DNA from: Nonomuraea jabiensis | GTDB lineage: Bacteria; Actinomycetota; Actinomycetes; Streptosporangiales; Streptosporangiaceae | DNA length: 64,000 nt | Assembly: GCF_014204795.1 (NCBI RefSeq) | Contig: NZ_JACHMB010000001.1 | Span: 11,110,501 to 11,174,500 of the forward strand | Direction of reading: 5' to 3' | Shown: piece by piece, positions 15,601 through 23,605 of the stretch | Numbering within the stretch: the first letter of the stretch is position 1 | How the letters are laid out: the number at the start of each line of letters is the position of its first letter | Program-made: the position numbers and the translations under genes | Notes under the pieces: generated by a model | Database searches by the model: none | What the model was told of the DNA's origin: nothing | The model's input: only the letters and a program-made list of their open reading frames with translations

Positions 15601-17500
15601 TCCAGCCGGGGTGGGCCACATCCACCTCGACCGGCCGGAGCTGCCGTACTCCAGCCTGGACTGGGAGCCGATGCTCGACCACCTGGCCGCGGTGGCCTAC
15701 CGCGCCGGGTCGGCGACCATCGCCGAGGAGCACCGCGTCACGCAGGAGCGGCTGCTCCAGACCCTGGCCGAGGCCGGGCTGCCCACGGCGGCCGACCCGT
15801 CCCGGTGGCGCCGCGCCCGCGTCGAGCTGCCCAACCGGTACCTGAAGAAGCCCGACGGCGAGTGGCGCGAGGGCAACTGGTTCGGCGTCCTGCCGCTGGC
15901 GGACGGCGCGTTCCTGGTGCTCTTCGGCCACGACTCGCCCGACGACTCCGTGACCCGGTGGCGGGCGCTGTTCCACGACCCGTCCGGGCGGTTCGGCGTG
16001 TCCCAGCCGTACACGCTGAGCTCCTCCGACCCGGTCGGCGTGGACCGGCCGCAGGGGTGGCTGGAGGCGTTCCGCGCCGAGCTGGCCGAACGCGGGCCCG
16101 CGCCCTGGCGGCCGGAGGCGGCCGAGGAGTTCTCCCGGCTCACCGGCGTCTCCCTGACGCTGGCCCGGCTGGTCGTGGCGGGCCTGCCGTCCGTCGACTC
16201 GCGCGAGCACTCCTTCCTCGCCAAGGAGACCCGCACCACGATCGGCGTGAAGGTGGCCGACGCCGCCATCGCCCGCGACGAGCTCCGCAAGATCGGCGCG
16301 GAGATCCGGCGGGCGGTCGTCGCCGCGCTGCTGCCCCGGGAGCCCGCCCGGCTCTGGAGCGACGGCCCCGACGTGGCCGCCGCGGCGGCCGTCTGGAACG
16401 ACAGGATCGGCCCCCAGGCGGCCGTGCCCGAATGGCTGCTCGGCGAGGCGTCCCGCGCGGTCAGGACCGGCTGGGACACCGGCCGCGCGCTGCGCGCCCT
16501 CATCGACCCGGCCGGCGAGCCGGAGCTCGGCCGCGACCTGGCCTGGGCCATCCGGGGCGACCGCGCCCAGCCCGCCGACGACAACGCCACCGGCTTCACG
16601 GCCGCCACCCTGTCCACGGTCATCGCCATGTCGCGCTGGCTCGCGCACCGGCTGCCCGCGGGCGACCCGATCAGGGCCGCGCTGCCGGGCGCGCTGACCG
16701 CCGTACGCGACCGGCTGGCCGCCCCCGGCCTGCTGCTCGACCTCGGCCGGTACGTCGACCTGCCCGCCTTCCGCAAGGCGGCCGGCACGCCCACCGAGAC
16801 CGGCGAGGGGTACGAAAGGTACGGCGCCGTCGTCATGGCCACCCACGACGACCGGCCCGCGCCCGCCGTCCGCGTGTCGCTCCTGGACGAGGCCGGCGAC
16901 GACCCCTACCTGCGGGCCCTCATCGGGTCGGAGGGGCAGTTCCCGGCCATGGAGGCGCTGCGGACCGTCCGCGGCCCGCGCTTCGACGCCCTGCTGGCCG
17001 ACCCCGGCGACCCGCTCGCCGGGGAACGCGGGGCCGACGGCACGTGGTGGCCGCAGGACCCCAGCCGTTCCGTCCCCCATCTGGTCGTCGAGGTGGCCAA
17101 GGAGTACGGGCTGGGCGAGGACGCCGCGACCGCGTACCTCATGCTGCTGGCCATGCCCGACCCGACCGACCGCAACGCGGCCCGGTGGACCGGCTGGAAG
17201 CCCGCCCGGCTCAAGTCCGCCCACGCCGAGCTGGCCGACACCGACCTGGTCGTGCGGGCCACCCGCGAGCGGGCGGGGCGGTCGCTGTTCCTGCCCGGCG
17301 GGTGGACGGCGCAGAGCGCGCCGCGGCTGCCGCTGGAGCAGTGGAAGCTGGCGCTGTTCGACGTGGCGGAGTCGCCCGGGATGCCGCTCGTGCCCGCCGA
17401 GCCCGCCGCCGACCTGTACGCCAGGGCCTGGGGACGGGTGCGGGGCGGGGACGCGCCGCGCTTCGAGGAGCTGAAGGTGAAGCGCGGACGCCGCCGCTGA
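12680..17500 (+). CDS. 1606-residue protein of unknown function in the MoxR-VWA locus
   Basis: I do not recognise a named domain. The N-terminal 550 residues are mainly helical and contain HFLPTFYEQAGRVFI near 134-148 and a run of helical repeats. Residues about 555-850 are strand-rich with many Trp, Tyr and Gly, including YHYVDGELLVYW and SYWVWTWDGS, suggesting a beta-propeller-like segment. The C-terminal 750 residues are again helical and end in a basic tail KVKRGRRR. No signal peptide or membrane segment is seen. Its place between DUF4132 and MoxR genes suggests a client, scaffold or regulatory subunit of the system. Codon bias is typical, so the long opposite-strand open frames are shadows. 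Confidence 0.8.
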   Translation: MSEQLLKAGAILPPDTESAVEGAVPMTARRYRHPALDDRVVVRLVAGELGAAEDLAAGFLGLEPDGEPAVVGLGSRRSLGFPEWVLVHHPGDGQHALAVVPELERIARQAKSKPKNALDGYHELARRLGASVPHFLPTFYEQAGRVFIGVENATYAAQMFSSARRAEAEHGLEVDEDRLDAVFLEFALAGALPVKVLSGYAKELAGRVSADEALRRFSQLCVRRTAGGMPPSAQMAGDLRRLARAAGVDADATEQSYLRELLALPATLRAATGWWKAHRAAIGALGAREPEVRATLLALMPQSHDNDMPGMWLDVLEAAGALDELVSGQAPEDGVSGWLRRFLTTRNGTWGLPPRLPVLYSLVERAADRLRAELAGTATRVTDPYDVDLLDLFLALGLPVADPEEGDYLRLEHWAKGEGQRDLVALAADGRFTQAFQREADTFTGDSDGLRAVRLLAASDGGRPMLAEWVRKVAARSTSAGLPELPGALRRLSWLPGEALALAEDEVRQAAAADVSPVLARTLRAGIFDELGWPAWEEAAATLVPRKDVDDIVVADAWPYLIAAGSRQVRVLEREGAVLTHDLRVPPDDSWNDIGYHYVDGELLVYWQSRTAGYAYRGYWHTSADRVHPVESQSGSTRGTRMDWYRGDDPVTLALPGGGRTTGLGVLHPGDTTVPLERSVITDGTSYWVWTWDGSDRDTLGWHEYDPVSGQHGRKSRPAFLTDIPAGTTFESGWLLPAPSEEATPGGVPVGGLLGWRVTRLPDGSLRGEDLSGRAITLPPGGGKPVRILTFPGTDRPVAVVKGSYRVELVDADGVCVATAKTDASPGAFGEGTIIVPPLRYWHHLRPRDPEGSAALRELDPETAARLLAAAREEDLPARIRELLPQVTHDGLVAGIAGIVRFAGAQQAALDAAAARLTEALAGGHREQAPAGPADHELQEALSGLGVSSSYYWRHEADGAFQQIRRIQALADEAPAGVGHIHLDRPELPYSSLDWEPMLDHLAAVAYRAGSATIAEEHRVTQERLLQTLAEAGLPTAADPSRWRRARVELPNRYLKKPDGEWREGNWFGVLPLADGAFLVLFGHDSPDDSVTRWRALFHDPSGRFGVSQPYTLSSSDPVGVDRPQGWLEAFRAELAERGPAPWRPEAAEEFSRLTGVSLTLARLVVAGLPSVDSREHSFLAKETRTTIGVKVADAAIARDELRKIGAEIRRAVVAALLPREPARLWSDGPDVAAAAAVWNDRIGPQAAVPEWLLGEASRAVRTGWDTGRALRALIDPAGEPELGRDLAWAIRGDRAQPADDNATGFTAATLSTVIAMSRWLAHRLPAGDPIRAALPGALTAVRDRLAAPGLLLDLGRYVDLPAFRKAAGTPTETGEGYERYGAVVMATHDDRPAPAVRVSLLDEAGDDPYLRALIGSEGQFPAMEALRTVRGPRFDALLADPGDPLAGERGADGTWWPQDPSRSVPHLVVEVAKEYGLGEDAATAYLMLLAMPDPTDRNAARWTGWKPARLKSAHAELADTDLVVRATRERAGRSLFLPGGWTAQSAPRLPLEQWKLALFDVAESPGMPLVPAEPAADLYARAWGRVRGGDAPRFEELKVKRGRRR

Positions 17501-17509
17501 CCCTGCTCG

Positions 17510-17537
17510 GGGCGCGCCCCTTCGCGGGGGCGCGCCC
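17510..17537 (+). terminator. hairpin between the 1606-residue protein gene and the MoxR gene
   Basis: GGGCGCGCCCC (17510-17520) pairs perfectly with GGGGCGCGCCC (17527-17537) across a six-base TTCGCG loop. It lies 10 bases after the stop and before the MoxR gene on the same strand, without a T tract, so it may be a partial terminator, an mRNA-processing or a stability element that sets the ratio of upstream to downstream products. Confidence 0.5.
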
Positions 17538-17573
17538 ATCCATCCACCCATGACTCAGAGGACTTCTCTTCTC

Positions 17574-18704
17574 ATGACCTTGACCGAAGATCGCGCCCCC
17601 TCGGCCCGGCAGGTGCTGCCCGCCGAGGAGCGCTACGCCGCCGAACTCGCCTTCCTCGCCGCCCACGACTCCGGCCCTCGCCCGCCCGGCTGGGCACTGA
17701 CCCCGCGCGCGGTCGTCACCTTCATCTGCGGCAGCGGCGACGAGACGCTGGACGGCCGGATGAAGATCGCGCCCAAGTTCGTCGGCGAACGCGCCCTCGT
17801 CGAACGCTGCGTCGTCACCCTCGCCGGCGAGCGCGGCCTGCTCCTGGTCGGCGAGCCCGGCACCGCCAAGTCGATGCTGTCGGAGCTACTGGCCGCCGCC
17901 GTGTGCGGCACCAGCGCGCTCACCGTCCAGGGCACCGCCGGCACGACCGAGGACGCCTTCCGCTACGGCTGGAACTACGCGCTGCTCCTCGCCCAGGGCC
18001 CCAGCCGGACGGCGCTCGTCGACTCCCCCGTGCTGACCGCCATGCGCTCCGGCCGCGTCGCCCGGGTGGAGGAGATCACCCGCTGCCTGCCCGAGGTCCA
18101 GGACGCGCTCGTGTCGATCCTGTCCGACCGGCGCGTCAGCGTGCCCGAGCTGGCCGGGACCGAGGACGCGCAGGTCGCGGCGGCGTCCGGGTTCACCGTC
18201 ATCGCCACGGCCAACCTGCGCGACCGCGGCGTCTCGGAGATGTCGGCGGCCCTCAAGCGGCGCTTCAACTTCGAGACCGTCGGCCCCATCTCCGACGCCG
18301 ACGCCGAGGTCTCCCTGGTGCGCCGCCAGGCCACGGCCGTCGTCGAGCGCGCGGGCGCGACCTTCGGGGTGGACGACGCCGTGCTCGACGCGCTGGTCAC
18401 CGTCTTCCGCGACCTGCGCTCCGGCCGCTCCGCCGAGGGCTGGGACGTCGAACGCCCCGGCACCGTCATGTCCACGGCCGAGGCCGTGCAGGTGGCGGCC
18501 TCTTTGGGGGTGGCGGCGGCGTACCTGCCCACCGGCGACGTGCTGGACCTGGTGCCCGGTCACCTGCTGGGCGTCGTGCGCAAGGACGACCCCGCCGATC
18601 ACGGGCGGCTGCTGGGTTACTGGGACGGGCCGGTGCGCAGGCGCGCGGAGGACGGCTCGGCGATGTGGCGCCGCCTGTGGGACCTGCGGGAGAACCTCCG
18701 TTGA
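17574..18704 (+). CDS. MoxR-type AAA+ ATPase (YehL-like)
   Basis: A 376-residue cytoplasmic AAA+ ATPase. Walker A is GEPGTAKS at residues 93-100; the segment SGRVARVEEITRCLPEVQDALVSIL carries the acidic Walker B residues; sensor 1 is IATANLRDRG near 205-214, followed by ALKRRF with the arginine finger. MoxR proteins act with von Willebrand A partners as chaperones that insert metals or remodel complexes. ATG 17574 has AGAGGA upstream; ATG 17550 has none. The stop overlaps the TTG start of the next gene (TTGA), which is the expected VWA partner. Confidence 0.9.
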   Translation: MTLTEDRAPSARQVLPAEERYAAELAFLAAHDSGPRPPGWALTPRAVVTFICGSGDETLDGRMKIAPKFVGERALVERCVVTLAGERGLLLVGEPGTAKSMLSELLAAAVCGTSALTVQGTAGTTEDAFRYGWNYALLLAQGPSRTALVDSPVLTAMRSGRVARVEEITRCLPEVQDALVSILSDRRVSVPELAGTEDAQVAAASGFTVIATANLRDRGVSEMSAALKRRFNFETVGPISDADAEVSLVRRQATAVVERAGATFGVDDAVLDALVTVFRDLRSGRSAEGWDVERPGTVMSTAEAVQVAASLGVAAAYLPTGDVLDLVPGHLLGVVRKDDPADHGRLLGYWDGPVRRRAEDGSAMWRRLWDLRENLR

Positions 18705-21700
18705 CCGCTCAGAGCCCCAATCCGCCCGCCCCGGACGTGGATCCCCGGGAGGCGGTCGCCGCGCTGGCGGCCTCGTCGCGGCCGTACCTGCTGGGGGTGC
18801 GGCACCACAGCCCCGCCCTGGCCGTGGTGCTGCCCGCGCTGCTGGACGCCGCCGATCCCGAGGTGGTCTGCGTCGAGCTGCCGGCGGACTTCCAGCCCTG
18901 GCTCGCGCACCTGGCCGACCCGGGGACGCACGCCCCGGTGGCGCTCGCGGGGGCCCGGGTCGACGGCGGGCTCGGGTTCTACCCGTTCGCCGACTTCTCG
19001 CCCGAGCTGGTGGCCATCCGGTGGGCCTGGAAGCGCGGGGCGGAGGTGGTCTGCTGCGACCTCCCGCTGTCCGACCGGGGCTGGCAGGCCACCGAGCAGG
19101 CTCCCCTCGCGCTCGCCGAGGAGGCGGGCCCGCGTGGTGTCTCCTTCGCCGAAGGGCTGGCCAGGGCCGGCAGCGGCCGCGACGGCGACGACATGTGGGA
19201 CCGCGCCGTCGAGGTCCTCGCCCCCGGCTGCGAACCCGAGGCCGTCCGCCGCGCCGCCCTCGGCGTCGGCTGGGCCCTGCGCCGCGACGCGGAGGCCGCG
19301 GGCGGCGTGCCCGCGATGGACCTGGCCCGCGAGGCCCACATGCGCCGCGTCGTGGCGACCGCGGCGGCCGGTGGCCGTCGGGTCGCGGCGGTGATCGGCG
19401 CCTTCCACGCCCCCGCGCTCTGCCTGCCCTCCGATGACCTTGACGAGCCCGCCGCGGGGCCGGCTGACGGGGGCGGGCCGGTGCCCGTGACCTCGCTCGT
19501 GCCGTACGCGTTCGACCTGCTCGACTCCCGGTCCGGCTACCCGGCCGGGATCCGGGACCCGCGCTGGCAGCAGGCCGTGTTCGCGGCCGGGGGTGACCCC
19601 GGGAAGGTCCGGGACGGCGCCGCGCGCGCCATCACGGACCTGTGCAGGGAGCTGCGCGCCGCCGGGCACACCGCGGGCACCGGCGAGGCCGTCGAGACGC
19701 TGCGGCTGGCCTGCGACCTGGCCGGCCTGCGCGGGCTGCCCGCACCCGGGCGCGGCGAGCTGCTGGAGGCGGTGACGACCGTGCTCGGCCAGGGCGAGCC
19801 GCTCGGCCGGGGACGGGCCCTGGCGCGGGCGCTGGACACCGTGTTCGTCGGCACCCAGCGGGGCAGGACCGCGCCCGGCACGCCGCGTTCCGGGCTCGGG
19901 CCCGCCGTGGAGGCCGATCTCGCCGCCCTGCGCCTGCCGTGTCCCGACAACCCCGAACCCCGGGAGGTACGTCTCGACCCGCTCCGCTCCGACCTCGACG
20001 CCCGCCGCGAGGTCGCACTCCAGCGCCTCCTCGTCTGCGGCGTCAACTACGGCGAGCCGATCGAGGTGATGGGCACGGGCGACGGAGCCGCGCTCACCAC
20101 CAGGTGGCGGCTGGCCTGGACCCCCGCGGTCCCGGCCCTGCTGGACCTGGCGGGCGTACGCGGTGTGACCCTCGCCCAGGCCGCGGCCGGGACGCTGCGG
20201 GAGGCGTACCGCCGCCAGTCGGCGGACGGCGGCCCGACCTGCGCCCTCATCCTCGACGGGCTGCGCGCCGCGGCCGGCTGCGACCTGCCCGACCTGGTGG
20301 CCGACCGCCTCGCCGACGCCGCCGTCACGCTGCCCGCCACCGCGACCCTCGCCGAGCTGCTCCAGGCCCTCGACCTGCTGGAGGCCCTGCGCCGCCGGCA
20401 CCTGCCCGGCACCACGCCGGAGGGCCGCGAGCACGCCGCCGAGCTGTCCGGCACCCTCCTGGAGGCGGCGGTACGCGCCCTGCCGGGGCTGGCGGGCAGC
20501 GATCAACCGGAGGACGCGGTCGCCCTGGTCGCCCTCGCCTCCCGGGCCGGCGAGGAGCGCCTGGGCCTGCGGATGGACGACGCCCTGGCGGTGCTCGCGC
20601 GTACCGCCTCGCCCCTCATGCAGGGCGCGGCGCTGGCCGCCCGCGTGCTGCTGGACCTGGACGGCGCGGCCTCGCTCGGGGACCGGGCGGCCGGCTGGAT
20701 CGACACCGCCACCGGCCCCGACGGCCGCCTGCGGCTCAGCCGGCTGCTGACCGGCGTGCTCACGGCCGCCGGACCGCTGCTGCAATCGGCCCCCGCGGCG
20801 CTCGACCCGCTCATGAACCGGGTGGACGGTCTCACGGACAAGGAGTTCCTGGACCGGCTGCCGGCGTTGCGAGGCGGGTTCGACACGCTCAGCCCGGCCG
20901 GGCGCGCCCGGCTGCTGGGGGTCGTGTCCGAACGGCTCGGCGACCGGCTCGACGTGGCCCTGCACGCCCCGCCGGCGCTGCTGGCCCTCTGGACCGCCGC
21001 CGACGCGGCCGGCCTGGAGGCCCTGCGCGCGCTCCGGCTCCCCATCCCCATCGAGAGCGGCCCGGCGCCCGCGGATGAACCGCGGGCCGGGGCCTCGGAG
21101 GAGCCGGAGGTGGCCACCGTCCCCGTGACCGACCTCCGGCGCAGGCTGCGTCCCGCGGACCGGTGGCGGTTGCTGCTCGGCCGGGAGTCCGAACAGCTGC
21201 CCCCGGGCGCCCGCTCGTACGCCCGCGCCCTGGACGAGCTGTACGGGTCGGGCCGCGGCGAAGGCGCCAACGACTTCGGGCCCGCCCCGGGGGACGCGGG
21301 CGGCCGGGAGGCGCCGTTCCCCACGGCCCGCGAGTGGTCGGAGGAGCTGGAGGCGCTGTTCGGCACCGAGGTACGCGAGGAGGTCCTGGCCCGCGCCGCC
21401 GACGCCGGACGCCACGACGTGCTGACCGAACTCGACCCCGCCTCCGTCCGGCCGTCCGTGGAGCTGCTGACCTCCGTGCTGTCGCTGGCGGGAGGTCTGC
21501 CGGAACAGCAGGTGGCCAAGCTGCGCCCGCTCGTACGCCGCCTGGTGGACGAGCTGACCCGCGAGCTGGCCACCCGGCTGCGGCCCGCCATGACCGGGGT
21601 CGCCACGCCGCGCCCCACCCGCCGCCCCGGCGGCCGGCTGGACCTGCCGCGCACCCTGCGCGCCAATCTGGCGCACACGCGCCGCCTGGACGACGGCAGG

Positions 21701-22261
21701 CTCGTGGTGGTGCCGGAGCGGCCGGTGTTCAGCACGCGTTCGCGCCGGGAGGCCGACTGGCGGCTGATCCTGGTGGTGGACGTGTCCGGCTCCATGGAGG
21801 CGTCGGTGGTCTGGTCGGCGCTGACGGCCGCCGTGCTGGCGGGGGTGCCGACGCTGTCCACGCACTTCCTGTCGTTCTCCACGCAGGTCATCGACCTGAC
21901 CGACCGGGTCAGCGACCCGCTGTCCCTCCTGCTGGAGGTACGGGTCGGCGGCGGTACGCACATCGCCGCCGGGCTCGCCCAGGCCCGTACCCTGGTCACG
22001 GTCCCGAGCCGCACGCTCGTCGTGGTGGTCAGCGACTTCGAGGAGGGCTACCCGATCGGCGGGCTGCTCGCCGAGGTGCGCGCGCTGGCCGGCTCCGGCG
22101 TGCACCTGCTGGGATGCGCCGCCCTGGACGACGCCGGCGTACCCCGCTACTCGATCCCCGTCGCCCAGCAACTCGTCGCGGCCGGGATGCCCGTGGCCGC
22201 GCTCAGCCCGCTCACCCTCGCCCGATGGGTGGGCGACCGCCTCCGCGGAGAACACCGGTGA
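18701..22261 (+). CDS. DUF5682-VWA fusion protein (YehM-YehP-like)
   Basis: A single uninterrupted 1186-residue frame. The N-terminal 750 or so residues match the DUF5682 type, with YLLGVRHHSPALAVVLPALLD near 28-48 and CVELPADFQPWL. The C terminus is a VWA domain with a complete MIDAS site: DVSGSM with Asp at about residue 1027, the threonine in GGGTHIAAGL and the aspartate in VVVSDFEEGY. A linker near 800-880 is Pro/Glu-rich. In E. coli these are two proteins, YehM and YehP. The start is TTG 18701 within the MoxR stop. The VWA domain probably binds the MoxR ring; DUF5682 has no known activity. Confidence 0.85.
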   Translation: MTAQSPNPPAPDVDPREAVAALAASSRPYLLGVRHHSPALAVVLPALLDAADPEVVCVELPADFQPWLAHLADPGTHAPVALAGARVDGGLGFYPFADFSPELVAIRWAWKRGAEVVCCDLPLSDRGWQATEQAPLALAEEAGPRGVSFAEGLARAGSGRDGDDMWDRAVEVLAPGCEPEAVRRAALGVGWALRRDAEAAGGVPAMDLAREAHMRRVVATAAAGGRRVAAVIGAFHAPALCLPSDDLDEPAAGPADGGGPVPVTSLVPYAFDLLDSRSGYPAGIRDPRWQQAVFAAGGDPGKVRDGAARAITDLCRELRAAGHTAGTGEAVETLRLACDLAGLRGLPAPGRGELLEAVTTVLGQGEPLGRGRALARALDTVFVGTQRGRTAPGTPRSGLGPAVEADLAALRLPCPDNPEPREVRLDPLRSDLDARREVALQRLLVCGVNYGEPIEVMGTGDGAALTTRWRLAWTPAVPALLDLAGVRGVTLAQAAAGTLREAYRRQSADGGPTCALILDGLRAAAGCDLPDLVADRLADAAVTLPATATLAELLQALDLLEALRRRHLPGTTPEGREHAAELSGTLLEAAVRALPGLAGSDQPEDAVALVALASRAGEERLGLRMDDALAVLARTASPLMQGAALAARVLLDLDGAASLGDRAAGWIDTATGPDGRLRLSRLLTGVLTAAGPLLQSAPAALDPLMNRVDGLTDKEFLDRLPALRGGFDTLSPAGRARLLGVVSERLGDRLDVALHAPPALLALWTAADAAGLEALRALRLPIPIESGPAPADEPRAGASEEPEVATVPVTDLRRRLRPADRWRLLLGRESEQLPPGARSYARALDELYGSGRGEGANDFGPAPGDAGGREAPFPTAREWSEELEALFGTEVREEVLARAADAGRHDVLTELDPASVRPSVELLTSVLSLAGGLPEQQVAKLRPLVRRLVDELTRELATRLRPAMTGVATPRPTRRPGGRLDLPRTLRANLAHTRRLDDGRLVVVPERPVFSTRSRREADWRLILVVDVSGSMEASVVWSALTAAVLAGVPTLSTHFLSFSTQVIDLTDRVSDPLSLLLEVRVGGGTHIAAGLAQARTLVTVPSRTLVVVVSDFEEGYPIGGLLAEVRALAGSGVHLLGCAALDDAGVPRYSIPVAQQLVAAGMPVAALSPLTLARWVGDRLRGEHR
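22251..22257. repeat. AACACCG, left copy of the 7-bp repeat flanking the IS607 element
   Basis: The identical heptamer recurs at 24201-24207. Joining the sequence left of this copy to the sequence right of the other gives GAACACCGATGATTTC, in which the VWA frame ends in TGA and the SWIM gene starts at the overlapping ATG. This fixes the element's likely boundaries. Confidence 0.6.
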
Positions 22262-22384
22262 ACCGTTCGGAGAATCTCAGTGATCATCGTTCCTGATTCA
22301 TCGGCGTCTGCCTCGACTGCTCGAGGTCTTACATTGCCTCCACAGGCGTTTACCGTCTCCGGGGAACTGCCCGGCGACGTGAAG
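22258..22384 (-). ncRNA. candidate omega-RNA / right-end region of the IS607 element
   Basis: In IS605/IS607 elements the TnpB guide RNA overlaps the tnpB 3' end and runs to the element's end. Here 127 bases separate the tnpB stop from the inferred boundary. They contain two small hairpins: CCTCGA/TCGAGG at 22311-22326 and CCGGG/CCCGG at 22359-22374. If the RNA exists, its guide segment would be copied from the DUF5682-VWA coding sequence just beyond 22257. This is assigned by position and structure only. Confidence 0.35.
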
Positions 22385-23605
22385 CTACGCGGCTTGTCGT
22401 TCGAGGTTCATCGCCTCGAGCAGGTTGCGGGCCGCGTTGACGTCTCTGTCGTGGACCAGACCGCACCCGCACGTCCACTCCCGGTCGGCAAGTGTCAACT
22501 CTCGGTTGATGGTTCCGCAGCCGCCGCACAGTCTCGAGGACGGGAACCAGCGGTCAGCCGCCCACACGGCCGACCCGTACCACGCGGTTTTGTACTCGAG
22601 CTGGCGGAAGAACTCGCCGAAGCCCAGATCGGAGATTGCCCTGGCAAGCCGCCGGTTGGCCACCATCCCGGCGACGTTCAACGTTTCCACGGCGATGGCC
22701 CGCTTGGATCTCGCGAGCTCCGTCGTGGTCTTGTGCAGGAAGTCGGCACGCCGGTTGCCCACCTCGAGATGGACCTTGCCCAGGTGGCGGATCGCCTTGA
22801 CCCGGTTGGACGAACCGGGCTTCTTCCGCGCCACCGCCCTGCCCGCCTTACGGAGCTTTCGCAGCGCGGCCTTGAGCGGCTTGGGTGCGTGGATCTCGGA
22901 GACGGTGCCGTCGTCGTCCACGACCGTGGCGAACGTCTTCACCCCGACATCAACACCGCACGCGGGCGCGTCGCTGGAGACGGCGCGGCGGGTGTTGATG
23001 TCGGCGCGGTCGATCTCCAGCTGGAACGACGCCCACCAACGCCCCGCCTGCTCGCGGACCGTGGCGCCGATGACGCGGGCGCGGCCGTCCGAGATGCGGT
23101 CGGTGAGCCACGTCATGTCCTCGAGGGTGCGTACCTTCCCAACGCCAGGCAGGCGCATCACTCGAGCCGACTCGGGGCGGGCGCGGTCGGCGTCGTAGCG
23201 GAACCTCGACCCATGCTTACGTTTGCGCCAGCCGGGGAAGCCGACCTTCCGGCCCTTCCGCTTGCCCGACCTGGAGTCGAAGAAGTTCTTGAAGGCGGCG
23301 GCGCGGACCCGGCACGCCTCCTTCGGCACCCTCGAGGACATACCCTCTGCGTCGAACCACGGGAAGCGTTCGCCATGCTCGCGCCGCCACAGCCGCTCGA
23401 GCGCCGGAGCCGACCACGGGACAGGAGTCAACTCCTTGTCGAGCACGCCGTAGGTCTTCTCTGCCTCCCGCTGGGCGAGCGCGGCCTTGACCTTCTCGAG
23501 GCAGAAGTTCTCCACCACCCGCGACAGTCCGGCGTGCCGGCCGAGCCGGGCACGCTGCTCGAGCGTCGGAGCGAGCTCCACGCGGAAACCCTGGCGGGTG
23601 GTCAC
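22385..23605 (-). CDS. tnpB: TnpB, RNA-guided nuclease of the IS607 element
   Basis: A 406-residue TnpB with all key parts. The RuvC catalytic residues are Asp219 in GVDVGVKTFA, Glu307 in AVETLNVAG and Asp388 in HDRDVNAARNL. The zinc ribbon has Cys360, Cys363, Cys379 and Cys381. The N-terminal helix-turn-helix region is present and the length is normal. TnpB proteins are guide-RNA-directed DNA nucleases that help the element persist. The start is GTG 23605, overlapping the tnpA stop as GTGA. Nothing suggests inactivation. Confidence 0.93.
   Translation of the reverse strand: MTTRQGFRVELAPTLEQRARLGRHAGLSRVVENFCLEKVKAALAQREAEKTYGVLDKELTPVPWSAPALERLWRREHGERFPWFDAEGMSSRVPKEACRVRAAAFKNFFDSRSGKRKGRKVGFPGWRKRKHGSRFRYDADRARPESARVMRLPGVGKVRTLEDMTWLTDRISDGRARVIGATVREQAGRWWASFQLEIDRADINTRRAVSSDAPACGVDVGVKTFATVVDDDGTVSEIHAPKPLKAALRKLRKAGRAVARKKPGSSNRVKAIRHLGKVHLEVGNRRADFLHKTTTELARSKRAIAVETLNVAGMVANRRLARAISDLGFGEFFRQLEYKTAWYGSAVWAADRWFPSSRLCGGCGTINRELTLADREWTCGCGLVHDRDVNAARNLLEAMNLERQAA

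Noticed and set aside
12680..17500. Calling the 1606-residue protein another DUF4132 protein
   Set aside because: The DUF4132 signatures seen in the gene before it (EWLDRH, DLDDLREFAAELG) do not recur in it, so I leave its family open.
12419..17551. A 1710-codon open frame on the minus strand opposite the giant protein gene
   Set aside because: The third-position GC bias and recognisable neighbours support the plus-strand frame. The minus-strand translation is low-complexity Gly/Arg/Pro/Val sequence with no family signature, as expected for antisense shadows in very GC-rich DNA.
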